Below, one piece after another: positions 28,319 through 41,100 of a stretch of DNA of 64,000 nt. The DNA is from Tretioscincus oriximinensis (Eukaryota > Chordata > Lepidosauria > Squamata > Gymnophthalmidae). The stretch is taken from positions 178,091-242,090 of the forward strand of contig JAJVDF010000972.1 in the NCBI GenBank assembly GCA_022410635.1. The letters run 5' to 3'. Positions within the stretch are counted from its first letter, which is position 1; each line of letters begins with the position of its first letter. The notes beneath the pieces are model-generated. The model ran no database searches, was not told where the DNA came from, and saw only the letters and a list, made by a program, of their open reading frames with translations. The position numbers were made by a program, and so were the translations under genes.

Positions 28319-28890
28319 CTGCAGGGGGAAGAAGGCAGAGAACGGTCAGTCCTAAGACAGGATGCCTAAGATTCATAAAGTAGAATCTTCAGAGATTTCA
28401 GAAAGGAGTTACCCCCCCAAGATTAACCCCTGACTAAAACCCCTTAAGACCCTTACCGAAGACCCCAAGACTAATCCCTGATCCAACCCCCTGAGATCTG
28501 ATCCCTCTCATTAAAACATCTCACCAAAATCTTGAAGACTTGCCTCTTTCCAAGGTGCCTGAGACTGGCCAGTTCCCCAAACTCCAAGCCTGGCCTCTTA
28601 GCAAAAACCCCAAGACTCAAGGGGTTAACCCCTTGGATTAGGCATCCTGGGGGAAGGGCTGAGGGAAGGGGCTTTTGCTAGGGCCGGAGACCAGTCTACT
28701 AGGGATTCAGGTGCACCGCAGAATCCACTCCCTAACTGAAGAAACGGGGGACTCGGTTCGCCCACGTCCCAAGGGTGCTCAAATCACAGTAGTCCTTCGC
28801 TACATGCTCCCACCGTGTCATCCCCTCCAATCTGCCCTTACCTCCTTCACCGCCAAAGTCCTCTTCTTCGTCCACTTCGTAAGCCCCCTC

Positions 28891-28932
<42 letters not shown>

Positions 28933-31900
28933 TCCACTGCTGGAATCTGAACTTCTGCCTTTGCCCACCAGGACCTTCGACTTCTCTGCATCACAGAAAA
29001 GAAGAAAGGGTCCATGAAGTTTTCTGACTTCCAGCCCGTTCGTAAAATTAAAAAGCCTGGCTCCTGCCGTGTGGTTCTTCTACAAGAGGACCGGAGTCTG
29101 GGGGGGTCCCACACGGAGCCACGGTGCCCACCGCCTCTCTGGCCAAGGCCTTCTCAAGCAGGATGGGGCCCCTTGCCCAACATCTGGCTTCCCTTCATGG
29201 GAGAAGGCAGAAGAACATAAGAAGAGCCATCCTGGATCAGGCCACAGCCCATCACGTCCAGCTTTCTGTCCCACACAGAGGCCCACCAGATGCCCCTGGG
29301 CAGTCCGAACAGAGGAAAGCAAAATATGCTCCTGTTCATGACTCCCTGCAAATGGTACTTCAGGGGTCCTGCCTGTGGCTCCATCCCGGAGGCAGCATCC
29401 AGGCATCCATCCTAGTATCCATTTATACGCTTGGTGCATAAACCTGTCTAGTCCTGTCTTGAAGTTACCCAAGTTGTTACCTACCACCACCTCTTCAGGA
29501 AGTAAATTCCACAGGCTGATGACCCTCTGGGTGAAAAAATACTTTCCTTTGTCTGTTCTCACTTTTCTACCCAACAGTTTTAAGGAGGGCCCCCCTGGTC
29601 CTTGTGTTGTGGGAGAGAGAAAACATTTTTTCTCTATTCACCCTCTCCATCCCATGCATGATTTTGTACACTTCAATCAGATCACCTCTCAAACGTCGCC
29701 TTTCAAGGCTGAAGAGGCCCAGACGTTGCAGCCTGACTTCGTAAGGGAGGTGCTCCAGACCCTAGATCCTTCTTGTTGCCCTTTTCTGCACCTTCTCCAG
29801 TTCCAAAATGTCCCTCTTGAGATGTGGTGACCAGAACTGAACACAGAATTCCAAATGTGGCCTCACCACAGATTTATAAAGAGGCAAAACAACATTTGCT
29901 GACTTGTTTTCAATTCCTTTCCTAATTATCCCCAACATGGAATTTGCCTTTTTGCTGCTGCTGCACACTGGGTTGACATTTTCATTGAACTGTCCGCCAA
30001 CACCCCAAGATCCTTTTCTTGCTCGGTCACAGAAACAGGAGGAGGAAGAGAAGAAGAACCACAGGAACACCCCATTGACATCCTTACCTGTGGGATGGGG
30101 GTTCCTGGATCTAGGAGGTGAAGGGAGTCATAGTGGCTTTTAAGCTTATTTTTCGGTCCAAGGCTTACACCTCCCCATTTATATAATCGCAATTTCCTGC
30201 CGGATTGCCTAGAGCAGAAGCCAGCAGAGGGCGCTCACCCGTCTCCACGGCCGTCACAGGGCTTCGAACTCTGCATCTCTGTGGGAACCCCAGGGACTTT
30301 GACCACTCTGCCCTTGGGGCTCTCTAAAGAAGACACATTTTCTTCCCTCGTTGAAAGCTTTCTTTCCCCTCACTTCCGAAGATCCCAAGCTGGATTGCCA
30401 GAGATAAAGCCAATAGAATAATATAAAATAAATTTCAAAATTCGCCAGACTCATCCGCCAGGGGAAGCTCAACAGCTGGGGGTGTTTACATCTGGGGGAG
30501 GCAGAAGAAGAATTATCTGGTTTCTATACCCTGTTCTTGGGTCTCAGAGCGGCTTACAGTGTCATTTTCCACCCCAAGGCTTATTCCATCTTCCCCACCC
30601 CGTTGTAATGGTAACTATTAATCTACTTGCACATTTATCTGCTTCAGGCCGCTAGGTTGTTTACCTGTAACGGGACCTACGGTGAGAGGCTGGGGAATAA
30701 ACCCCTAAATAAATGCACGAAATAAAATAAGCAACGGCTGCAAATTCTGCCCTACAGAATCCCCCCAAACGCCCCCGTTTTTTTCCTCTCCTTGCAGAGC
30801 AACTGGGAGCAGCCGGAAAGAAGTTTGGTGCATCTTCCAACCGAGTGTGTGCAAATGTCCACAGTCCCTGGAGAGGGAAAAATGACCCCCACCCCTACCC
30901 CCCCAGGCAGGAACGCTCGGTTCCCATTGGCTGCCTCCCTTTCCCTTTCCCCCCACCGGAATCCCTGCTGGCTACAACCGGAGGTATCAGCCTGACTTTT
31001 AATACAATTTCGTCGGGAAGCCAGTGGGGCTAAAGGGCGCCTTAATCACTTTAACGGAGCTATTACTGTAGGTGCAACCGGGGGTGGGGGTGGGGGGGCT
31101 GCAAACTGGATTCTCCCAGAAGCCTTTGCAAGGGAAGAGGGGTTTGTTCTAGGCCAGGTGGGGGCCGTGGGCGACTGGAGAGGTCTCCCCCAGGGGGGTC
31201 CTAGTGTCCTCCCTGGCGGCAGAGCAAAAAACCAGAAGACCAGAAGAGGCTCACTTGGACTCCTCGCTTGGAGGAACAAAAGCCCTGTTGTGAGGCCTGT
31301 GACCCCTGGGAGGGTTAAGAGCCGGAGAGGAGGGAAGATGCCAGATCTCAGTAGGGAGGGGAAATGGAAGGGACGGCTGGGCAAGGGGGGGGGAGGGGAG
31401 ATATTTGAAAGGACTTCCCAACTGGGATCAACTAGTGGAAGGGGGTCCAAGGTGGGCTCCCCTTGGAAGGACACCTTCAAACCGAGGGTGGGCAGCTGCC
31501 TGGCTGGGGGGGACGGCACGGATAGCTCAGTTGCTAAGGAATCCGCCTCTCGCCTGGGAGATGGGGCTTCGAAGCCCTGTGTGGGACGTGGGGAGGCCTG
31601 AGCACCTTCCACTAGCCTGTAGCTCTAGCCAAGCCAGCTATTCGAAAGCAAGAACTGCAAGAAATGGCAACTGACTGCAAGTAGATACATGGGAACCACC
31701 ACAGCCTGGTGGGGAAGATAGAATGTCAGCTTTTGGGCAAAAATACCCTTGTAAGCCGCTTTGAGTCCCTTTGAAAGGTGAGAAAAGCGGGATATAAGGA
31801 CCCAGTTCTTCTTCTTCTTCATCTGCATTGAGTAGGGAGTTGGACTGGAAGGTCATCAGGNCCTTCCTTGTTTCCTTCCTTCCTTTTTCTTTCTCTTTCT

Positions 31901-34900
31901 TTCATTCATTCTCCCTTCCTTTCCTTCCTGCTTTGGATAGGGTGTTGGACCAGATGACCCTGTAAGATCACCAGATCCTCCCTGCCTTCTCTTCATTCTC
32001 CCTTCTGTTTCTTTCCTCCCNTTTCTCTTTCCTTCCTTCCTTTTCTTCTTTCCTTCTTTCTCTCCCTTCCTTCTTTCCTAGCTCCTGCCTTGTCCGCTCC
32101 CTCCACCATTGGCCCCTGTTTTGACCCAGATATTTGGTGTCAGCATTCCAGGCCTTCCAATCCCCCCACCCCCCACCCCCAAATCAAAGACCAGGCCTGC
32201 TCATCAGCTATGCAAAGCCCCCGCCTGGGGAAATCCATTCTCTTTCCAAAGGGGTGCGTGGGAGACGCTTCCTCCTTCCCCAGCCCTGGCCACTCCGTGG
32301 GCCCCTTCCTCTCTCCCTGAAGCCCCCCCCCCCCTGCCCTCCTCGCATTAAATTGGCGTAATATGATTACGTGGGGGATAAATGAAGAAACCCGCTAAAG
32401 TTCATTAGGGGCGTGACGCTGCCTAATGTGGACAGATCGCTCATTACAGGCCCGGCCGGGGAGACTCGGCCAGCCAGCGCAGCGGCTCTCCGGCGGCTTT
32501 AATTGCCTGGTGACAAGGCAATCTACCACCTCTGCCGGCGCCATTAATAATCACCCGCAGCGGCGGCTGCCCTCCTGGCGCTCCGTCAGCCGGCAAATGA
32601 GAGGAACGCGCCCGTTGCCGCCTCCCCCCACTGCGGAGGCAGACAGGCCATTGATCAAACCTGACAGGCGAGGGCGGCCATCTTGTCCGGCCCCCATTTC
32701 CGGAAATTCAATGTGGCTTTGCCCCAGGCGTGGAGGCTCCCCGATCTGCCCCTGCCTTCTTGGGAGAAAACAAGGACACCTGCAACGGACGCGGCTGGAA
32801 ACCACAGCACATCTTGCTGCCACATTCTGCCACAGGGATGCCCAGATCCCCTATGGGTAGGCTGACCAGGTGGCCCCTTTTTTTGAGGGGGGGAACCCGG
32901 TTTTGGAATGCCTCCCGATTTTTCCTGAGGTAAAAAAAATTCAAAAAAGGATTTTAAATTATTTTTTCCTCAGGAAAAACCAAGAGGCACCCCAAAACCG
33001 GGTTCCCCCCCACAAAAGGGGTCATCTGGTCAGCCTACTTTTGAGGGAGAGCCCGGTTTTGGGGCGTCTGCCTTGCCCTCCCAGAGGTGTATGATTTCCC
33101 CGGTTTTTTGCTGAGGTAAAAAAATTTCAAAAAAAGGTTTTAAATTATTTTTTCCTCAGCAAAAACCGGGAGGGACCCCAAAACCGGTTCCCCCCCACAA
33201 AAGGGGTCATCTGGTCAGCCTACTTTTGATGGAGAACCCGGTTTCGGGGCGTCTACCCTGCCCTCCCGGAGGTATATGATTTCCCTGGTTTTTTGCTGAG
33301 GAAAAAAATTATTTTATTTTTTAAACTTACTGCACCACCATTAGGAGGGCTCTGGCAGCCAGGACCAGATCCTGAAAGCACCCTCCCCTCAGCAAAAAAT
33401 TAAAAAATGCAAATTTCTCGTGCACATTGCAAATTTCTCGTGCACTTCAAATATTCTTGGGCATTTCGAAAAATTCACATGCGTTTCGTGGGCTTCTCGG
33501 GCAGAGATGTTGGTGGGTGATTTGCATATTCATGAATTAGCATGAATATTAATTTCCCCAGTTTGAGCCGCAGGAAATCTGGTCAGTCTACCTGTGCGAG
33601 CTTGACCCAAGGTGACCGAGATGGATGAGGTTAGAAGAAGAGGAGGAAGAGGAAAAGGAGGAAGAGGAAGAACAGAGGGAACTGTTTTACCCGTGGGTAC
33701 TCTGGGCGGTTTATAAGGCTATTTTTCGCCCAAAGGCTGACATTCTATCTTCTCCATCACACTGAGGTGACAGTCGCTGTTTGTCTACTGGCAACAGCTA
33801 GGTTGGCTGGAGCTAAGGCCACAAGGGGGCGCTAACTCCTCTGCAGGGAACACACNTGGGCCTCGATNGAACAACCCCTCTGTTGAAAGGCCTATTCTTA
33901 ACCTCTGCCCCCCTTGCCTCTGCACAATCTCTGCACCTGTTAGGACAGAGGTCAAGGCCCCTACCATAAATACTCCCCAATTTTCCCACAAGGCTTTTGG
34001 ACAACTTGTTAAGTACCAGGCAAACACAGGGTAATGCCCCATCAACACACATCTGATTTGGGACAAGCTGAAATCCTACGATAAGCATAAACGAAAACCA
34101 AAGTATCTACCTCTGAATAAAATTGCATTCCTAATGTTACAGGTGGTTCCCATAGCCATCTTCCTGTGAGCAGAAAATACGTTTCCATGGGGGGGAGACT
34201 GAGTGCAGAATGGTTACAGGGGCTTCCTTCATCCCTGGGCCAGCTGCAGTGCATGCTGGGATCTGTAGTCCGTAGGGAGGGCCCCGTGCTGCCTGGGCGG
34301 AAGAGGCTGCCTGCTACTCAGACTTCCCAGCAGGCCCCACTGTCAGCACAACAACAGCTCCATTTAACTTCACATATCTGCTGCTGCTGCTACTGCCAGC
34401 GTAGAAAAGCAGGCAGAAATACAACTAAGAAGCATAAATCCAGAAATAGAAATTCTGCTGGAAGACGAGAAACCAGAAGCTGGTGGGTTTTTTTATTATC
34501 GACAACCGGGACCCCATCTACATTGTGCTTTAAAGTCCGTGCATATTTCAATAGACAAGAATAGGTAGAAATTTATTTTATATTTTCCTATTCATCATGA
34601 TGTAATTTTAATCACGTTGTCCCAGTGTTGGGATTCTGGCATAGATCCAGGTCCAGCTGAATCCAGTACAGATTATTGTTGCCATCTAGGTTAGAAAAGG
34701 GCCTTCAGTCTGGGATAAATAGCTGGGCTCCCATGAGAAATGGTACTGTTATGTCTGTATAACTTTTGCTTTATGCGCCTGCCCTGTTGCCAATATTATA
34801 CTGGTGCTGTGAAGAAATACATGAGTTGACTTTGCTCTGTGTATCTGAGAGACGTGTTTTGAGCACTTACTTAACCTATATGCTAAAGGAGGAGGAGGAA

Positions 34901-35149
34901 GAGAAGGAGAAGAAAGAGGAGGAGGAGGAGGAAGAGGAGGAGAAGAAAGAGGAGGAAGAGGAGGAGAAGAAAGAGGAGGAAGAGAAGAAAGAGAAGAAAG
35001 AGAAAGAGAAAGAGGAAGAGAAAGAGAAAGAGGAAGAGGAAGAGAAAGAGAAAGAGGAAGAGGAAGAGGAAGAGGAAGAAGAGGAAGAGGAAGAAGAGGA
35101 AGAGGAAGAAGAGGAAGAAGAGGAAGAAGAGGAAGAAGAGGAAGAAGAG

Positions 35150-35184
<35 letters not shown>

Positions 35185-38100
35185 GGAGGAGGAGGAGTCT
35201 GGGGTTATACCCTACTTTTCTCATCCTGAAGGGAATCATAGTGGCTTCCATAACCTTCTGCTCTTCACAGCAGACACCTTGTGAAGTTGGTGGGGCTGAA
35301 AGAGCTCCAAAAGAGCAGCGACTTACAAGGGTTATACAAAGCGACTTATAAATGGGTACTAGGATGGCTGTCTGGAGCCACAGGCAGGACTCCTGAGATG
35401 CCATTTGTAGGGAGTCATGAACAGGTGCATATTTTGCTTTCCTCTGTTCAGACTGCCCAGGAGCATCTGGTGGGCCCCTGTATGAGACAGAACGCTGGAT
35501 TAGATGGGCTGTGGCCTGATCCAGTATGGCTCTTCTTATGTTCTTATGTTCCAGGGTATTTTTTGCCTAAAGGTTTTCATTCTATCTTCCCACCAGGCTG
35601 TGGTGGTCCCCATTTAGTCAGTTGCAATTTCTTGTTTTTGAATTGACTAGAAGAGATCTACTTGGTAAAGCAGCTGACACTTTAGAGTTCTGATGCTGTG
35701 TTTTTACTCTGCTGAATGGNTCAGAACCCTATGGAGCTATTTTACGGACAAGCATCTTCTGTACCAGATCTTCTCACACAAAGGGGTTTGGACACTTCCT
35801 ACATACTCTGCTTGTGCTGGATCAGTACCAGAACAAAACCCCGAACAGTAGCAATCTGTCCCAAGACCTTTGGCTTCCGGGCAATATGCGAAGGTCAATA
35901 AAATAAATATATATCTTTGGAGATCATTAGGAAATCCCACCGCATTTCTCTGCCTCTTAAAGCCTGCACCAAGCTCGGGCATCATGTGCAGCTACTTCTC
36001 CGGAGGGCCTTAATTTGCTTGCGATGCCAAAACTGTAGAGAAGCAGCGGATCAGCCGTGAATCTTGATTAAACTGAAGGCGCCCGATCCTGGGCTCCAGG
36101 TTTGCGGCGGTTAATGATCAGAAGCCGGGCGCCTCTCTAGACAGGCCAATTCCACAGAGATTTCACTTGCTATAAAACGCTAATGAGTACTTAACTGCTG
36201 CAATATTTAATTAAAAGGGAAAAAAGAGGAGAAGGGCTGTGAGCTGCTGCTAATTAACAGAAAATTGGTAATTTCCTAGCTATTAACGGCTTATTTTCCA
36301 CTCATCTGAACACAAGCGGGGAACCAGGGGTTGCCGTGCAAGTAAGCGACATGCCCCGCCAACGAGGCAGGAAGTCCCTTCGTGCCGGGGGGGCTCCGTG
36401 GTCTTCAGAATTATTTATTATTTATTTATACTTATACCCTGCCCTATACTTGAAGGTCTCAGAATGGAGCTTAGAAAACCATTTCCTCCCTTCTGTTTCT
36501 CCTTCCTCACCGTCAGCCCTCTATCTCCTCCTTTCTCTTGCCTCACCCCCTTTCTTTCCCTCTTTCCTTCCTCCTCTTTCTTCTTCCTCCTTCCTTCACC
36601 CTCTCTTTCCTCCCCTCTTTTCTTTCTTCTTCCATCCACCACTCTTCCACTTTTCCTTTATCTTGTTCCTTTATCCTTCCTCCTTTCCATTTTTGTCTTC
36701 CCCTCTTTCCTTATCTGTTTCTTCCTTCCATTGCTTTTCCCTTTAATCCTTTCTTCCCCTCTTTTCTAATTTCGTTCCTCCTTTCCTTTTCCCTTCAACC
36801 CTGTCTTCCCCTTTCCTTATTTCCTTTCTCCTTTCCTTCCATTCCCCTTCCCTTCAACTCTTCCCTTCTTTCGTTATCTCCTTCCTTCGATTTCGTTTCC
36901 CTTGAACCATTTCTTCCCCTCTTTCCTTAACCCCTCTTACCCTCTGCTTGCAAAACCTCCCCAGCAGCCTCTTTGAAGAAGAAGAAGAACTGGGTTCTTA
37001 TACGCCGCTTTTCTCACCTTTCAAAGGGACTCAAAGCGGCTTACAAGGATATATTTTGCCCGAAGGCTCACATTCTATCTTCCCCACCAGGCTATGGTGG
37101 TTCCCATGTATCTACTTGCAGTCAGTTGCCATTTCTTGCAGTTCCTGCTTTCGAATAGCTGGGTTGGCTAGAGCTACAGGCTAGTGGAAGGGGCTCAGCC
37201 CTCCCCACGTCCCACACAGGGCTTCGAAACCCCATCTCCCAGGCGAGAGACTAAAAATGAATAGAAAGACTCAAATTCTGCATATGGAACCTTCGACTTG
37301 AAAATCCCAATAATATTCTCCCTCCGCCTTGCAGAGGTCAGTAGCCCCCTTAATAAAGGCAACAAGCCTATGTTATCGCCACAGAATCCATGAAGGACTA
37401 CAGGCAGAAGGCCCATGGGAATGAAAAGCTGCACCCCCAAGAACCCAGTGCCCAAAGGGTTGGGGCAAGAACTTATCATAGCGCCCCCACAGAGAGGAAG
37501 AGAGGAAAGAACTTGCAGAAGACGTTGGAGCAGGACAGGACATGAAGACAATTATGAAGCGTATAAAATCATGCATGGGATGGATAATATGAACAGAGAA
37601 AAAATATTCTCTCTATCACACAACACTAGGACCTGGGGGCCTTCGTTGAAGCTGAAGGGCGGAAGAGTGAGGACAGCCAAGGGAAAGTATTTTTTACCCA
37701 AAGGATCATTGGCCTTTAGAACTGACTTCCAGAATAGGTGGGGGTAGCTAGCAGCCTGGGTAGCTTTAAGACAGGATTANAGAAGTTCAAAGGACGGCAA
37801 TGGTATAAACAGCTACTAGGATGGATGTCTTGACGCTGCGCCTCCAAGGTGCCTTCTTCTGCTTCACGTTCCCCAGATGCAATTGNTGGGCCAGTGTAGA
37901 CTATGGCAGGCCCCACTTGGCTCAACCACATGCCATGTAGACTATGGCAAGTCCCTATTCCAATCGTTGAGAATCGGTGAAGGTTTTGACTCCTTCTACT
38001 CGAGATGCCGATGGGCAATTGGTGAGACAAAATGCTGGACTAGATGGCCAATCAGCAGGGCTCCTCTTATGGAAGGAGGGAAGGAAGGAGATTTTGACTC

Positions 38101-41100
38101 CTCCTTTTGCTGGATATATCCCAGGTCCAACTGGTGACACAGAAGGCTGGACTAGATGTACTCTGGCCCCTTTCAGCAGGGCTCTTCTTACGTTCTGATG
38201 CAGCTATTGGCGGGTCAAAGAAATCCATGTGAGTGAATAAGAAACATCAGAAGAGCCATACTGGATCAGGCCACAGCCCATCAAGTCCAGCCTTCTGTCC
38301 CACACAGAGGCCCACCAGATGCCCCTGGGCAGTCCGAACAGAGGAAAGCAAAATATGCCCCTGTTCATGACTCCCTGCAAATGGTATCTCAGGAGTCCTG
38401 CCTGTGGCTCCATCCCGGAGGCAGCATCCAGACATCCATCCTAGTAGCCATTTATACCCTCGGTGTCCATAAACCTGTCTAGTCCTGTCTTGAAACTATC
38501 CAAGCTGTTAGCTACCACCACCTCTTCAGGAAGCCAATTCCACAGGCCGATGACCCTCTGGGTGAAAAAATATCTCTTAAACATTTTCAGGAGAACAAAA
38601 AGCTCGGAAGCCATTTTCCAGACCTTCCCCCACTGTCTCCTAGGCCAAGGCAGAAGTGGCATTTCGATGCCCTGATTTTGCCATTCCGGACACAGGCCTG
38701 CGTCGTCACGGACAACGGAGGAGGCAGGAGCAAAGAGAGACGAAAGAGGAGATTTCTGGCAGTGACAGCTCCTGCTGTGGGAGCCAAGGGAAGCCTGCCG
38801 GCTCTCCAGAATGTGTCACTCCGTTCCACGCTGCCAACCCCGCCACATGCCGACAGGATTTCCCCGGCCTCCCTCTTCGCGGGAGAGAAAAGGGGTCATG
38901 GGTTGGCAGCTTCAGAAGCACCGTAGTGAGCGGCTTTGCCCAGGACCCAGCGGGCACTTAGCCCTGCCTCCCACCGTGACCCAAATGCTTGCAGCTTTCC
39001 AAAGGCCAAATGCAGCACCCATTCAACAGAGGAATCGACGTCTGCCATGGAGAGGAACGGGTGCCCTCTCCTAGATTCAGCCAACCTAGCTATTCGAAAG
39101 CAAGCANTTGCAAGTAGATGAATAGGTACCATCATCTCAGTGTGATGGGAAAGATATAAAGGAAGCCTTTGGGTGAAAAATAGCTTGTAGGGTAACACAC
39201 TTTTGAGTCCCTTTGGGTGAGAAAAGCAGGGCATAAAAACCCAGTTCTTCTTCTTTTCCTTCCTTTTTTCCTTCCTTTCCTCGCTCCCTTCCTCCTTCCA
39301 TCGCCGTCCCCTCCTCCCCCTCTCCTTCTTCTTCTTCTTCTTCTTCTTAGAAGCCACATTTCTGCCTCTTTGGAAGAGGAGGCTGCACTGAGCTCAGATC
39401 AACAATCCTCCAATAGGCTTATTAACCTATTCTTACAAGTTTCACTCCCCAAACTGAGGCACAAATGTCCTAAGTTAAGGGCAGACCCCAAGCTGGGATG
39501 TACAAGGTGTCACTTCTCATCTACGGCTTTGCTGTTAAGCCAATGGGAGTACCATCTTGATGAACTTCAAACTAAATGGCTCACCCACAGCGCCACCTAG
39601 CGCCAAGAGTTAAACACTTGCCAGTGCTTTGAGTCTATGAACTATAAGCTGGCAAGTGGACAATTCCAAACTCTGGACCACTTTACAGGATCAAACTGAG
39701 CCTCTTGTAAAGCTTTTAAGTGCTACGAAATATTTGCGAGGTATTTTGTTAGATATTTTAAATCCAGAATTTGTATGATTAGAAGCGTAAACTTTCCAGA
39801 GTGCCGAAATGTAAAAGGGTGCTGGTTTGACTACTCCGTTCCATCTGGAGAGGCAGAATGAAAGCTCAGCTGCCTAGCTTTTTCTTGCTAGTCTCGCAGA
39901 TGCTATGGAATCTCTTTGCTAGATATTTGGAGAGAATTTACAAGATTTAATCAATCAAGATCATAGACGTAGCCGTGTTAGTCCAGCTAGTGGAAAGTCC
40001 AGCAAAGGGGCTAACAGTAGAAAAGCTTATGCCACCTGCTTTTCTACTGTTAGCCTCTGCTTTTAGCCCCTTTGCTGATCAATCAAGACGTTACACAAGC
40101 AATTCCAAAACCTGTTGCAGTTTGCGAGAGGCTCAATTTGATCCTGTAATGTGTCCCAGAGTTGGGAATTTTCCATTTGCCAGTTTTCCCTTGAACTGGT
40201 GGAGTCCGGTGTCAAACAAACCTCCAACCGAATGCCTACTCTACAGCGCCATCTAGTGCTAGAGACAAACACTTGCCAGTGCTTTGATCGTAGCACATTT
40301 CCATCCTCTTTCGAATAGTTTTGTTCCTATCTTGCCTGCCGATTCCAAAATCTAGCCAGCTGCATCCAAGATCCCAGAAGGACAGGCAGCAGAGGTGCTC
40401 TACTTTGGAAGAACTAACTTGGGGAGGGAGGATTCCATGTGGCTGTTCCCACTAGAGAAAGTTGCCAGAACTTTGNAGCAGATTTGGTAACTATCTGCAG
40501 AACCCCTAGTGGCCAACAACGTCAAGGTCATCCCTACCTTTAATAGGCACCTCCTCTTCCTCTGAGTCAGTGGACAGGTCAAAGAGCTCCTTGAACTCCT
40601 TCTTGTCTTCCTCCTTCTGTTCTCCCGGCTTCCTCCGTTTGATTTCTGGCATGTTCAGGTCTTCCAGCTGGGGGTGGGCAAAGAAATGGACAACAGGAGT
40701 GAGATTTTTCGGTCTCTGCCCTGAGGGAAACGCCCATAACATCCCGAAGAGAAACCTTAATCATGGACAGACCAACACCAAACACCGCATCCCCGAGGCT
40801 GATATACAAGGCTGATCTCCAATTGATTGGTTTCTGTCAACCCAAGTCAGCAAGTGAATTCCAACTCCCATCAGCCTCAATCAGCAGAGACCTATTGGAT
40901 GCAAGTCTCCATTTGTTCCACCCAACATTGCTCCACCCTGGACTCCAGTTCCCATCAAGCCTCAGTCAAGACTATGGACTCCAGGTCCTATCAGCATTTG
41001 ACACTCTAAGCCACCAGCTGTTCCCCATTTTTGAGCCCCCTGGGGATCCGGACTAATTCTCTGTGCTTGGGGACTTACCCGCTCTTTGCCGCTAATTTCC

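Noticed and set aside
29080..29574. 164-codon minus-strand open frame
   Set aside because: CR1 LINE 3' end translated; the same words recur at 43103, 46304, 53053 and 59355.
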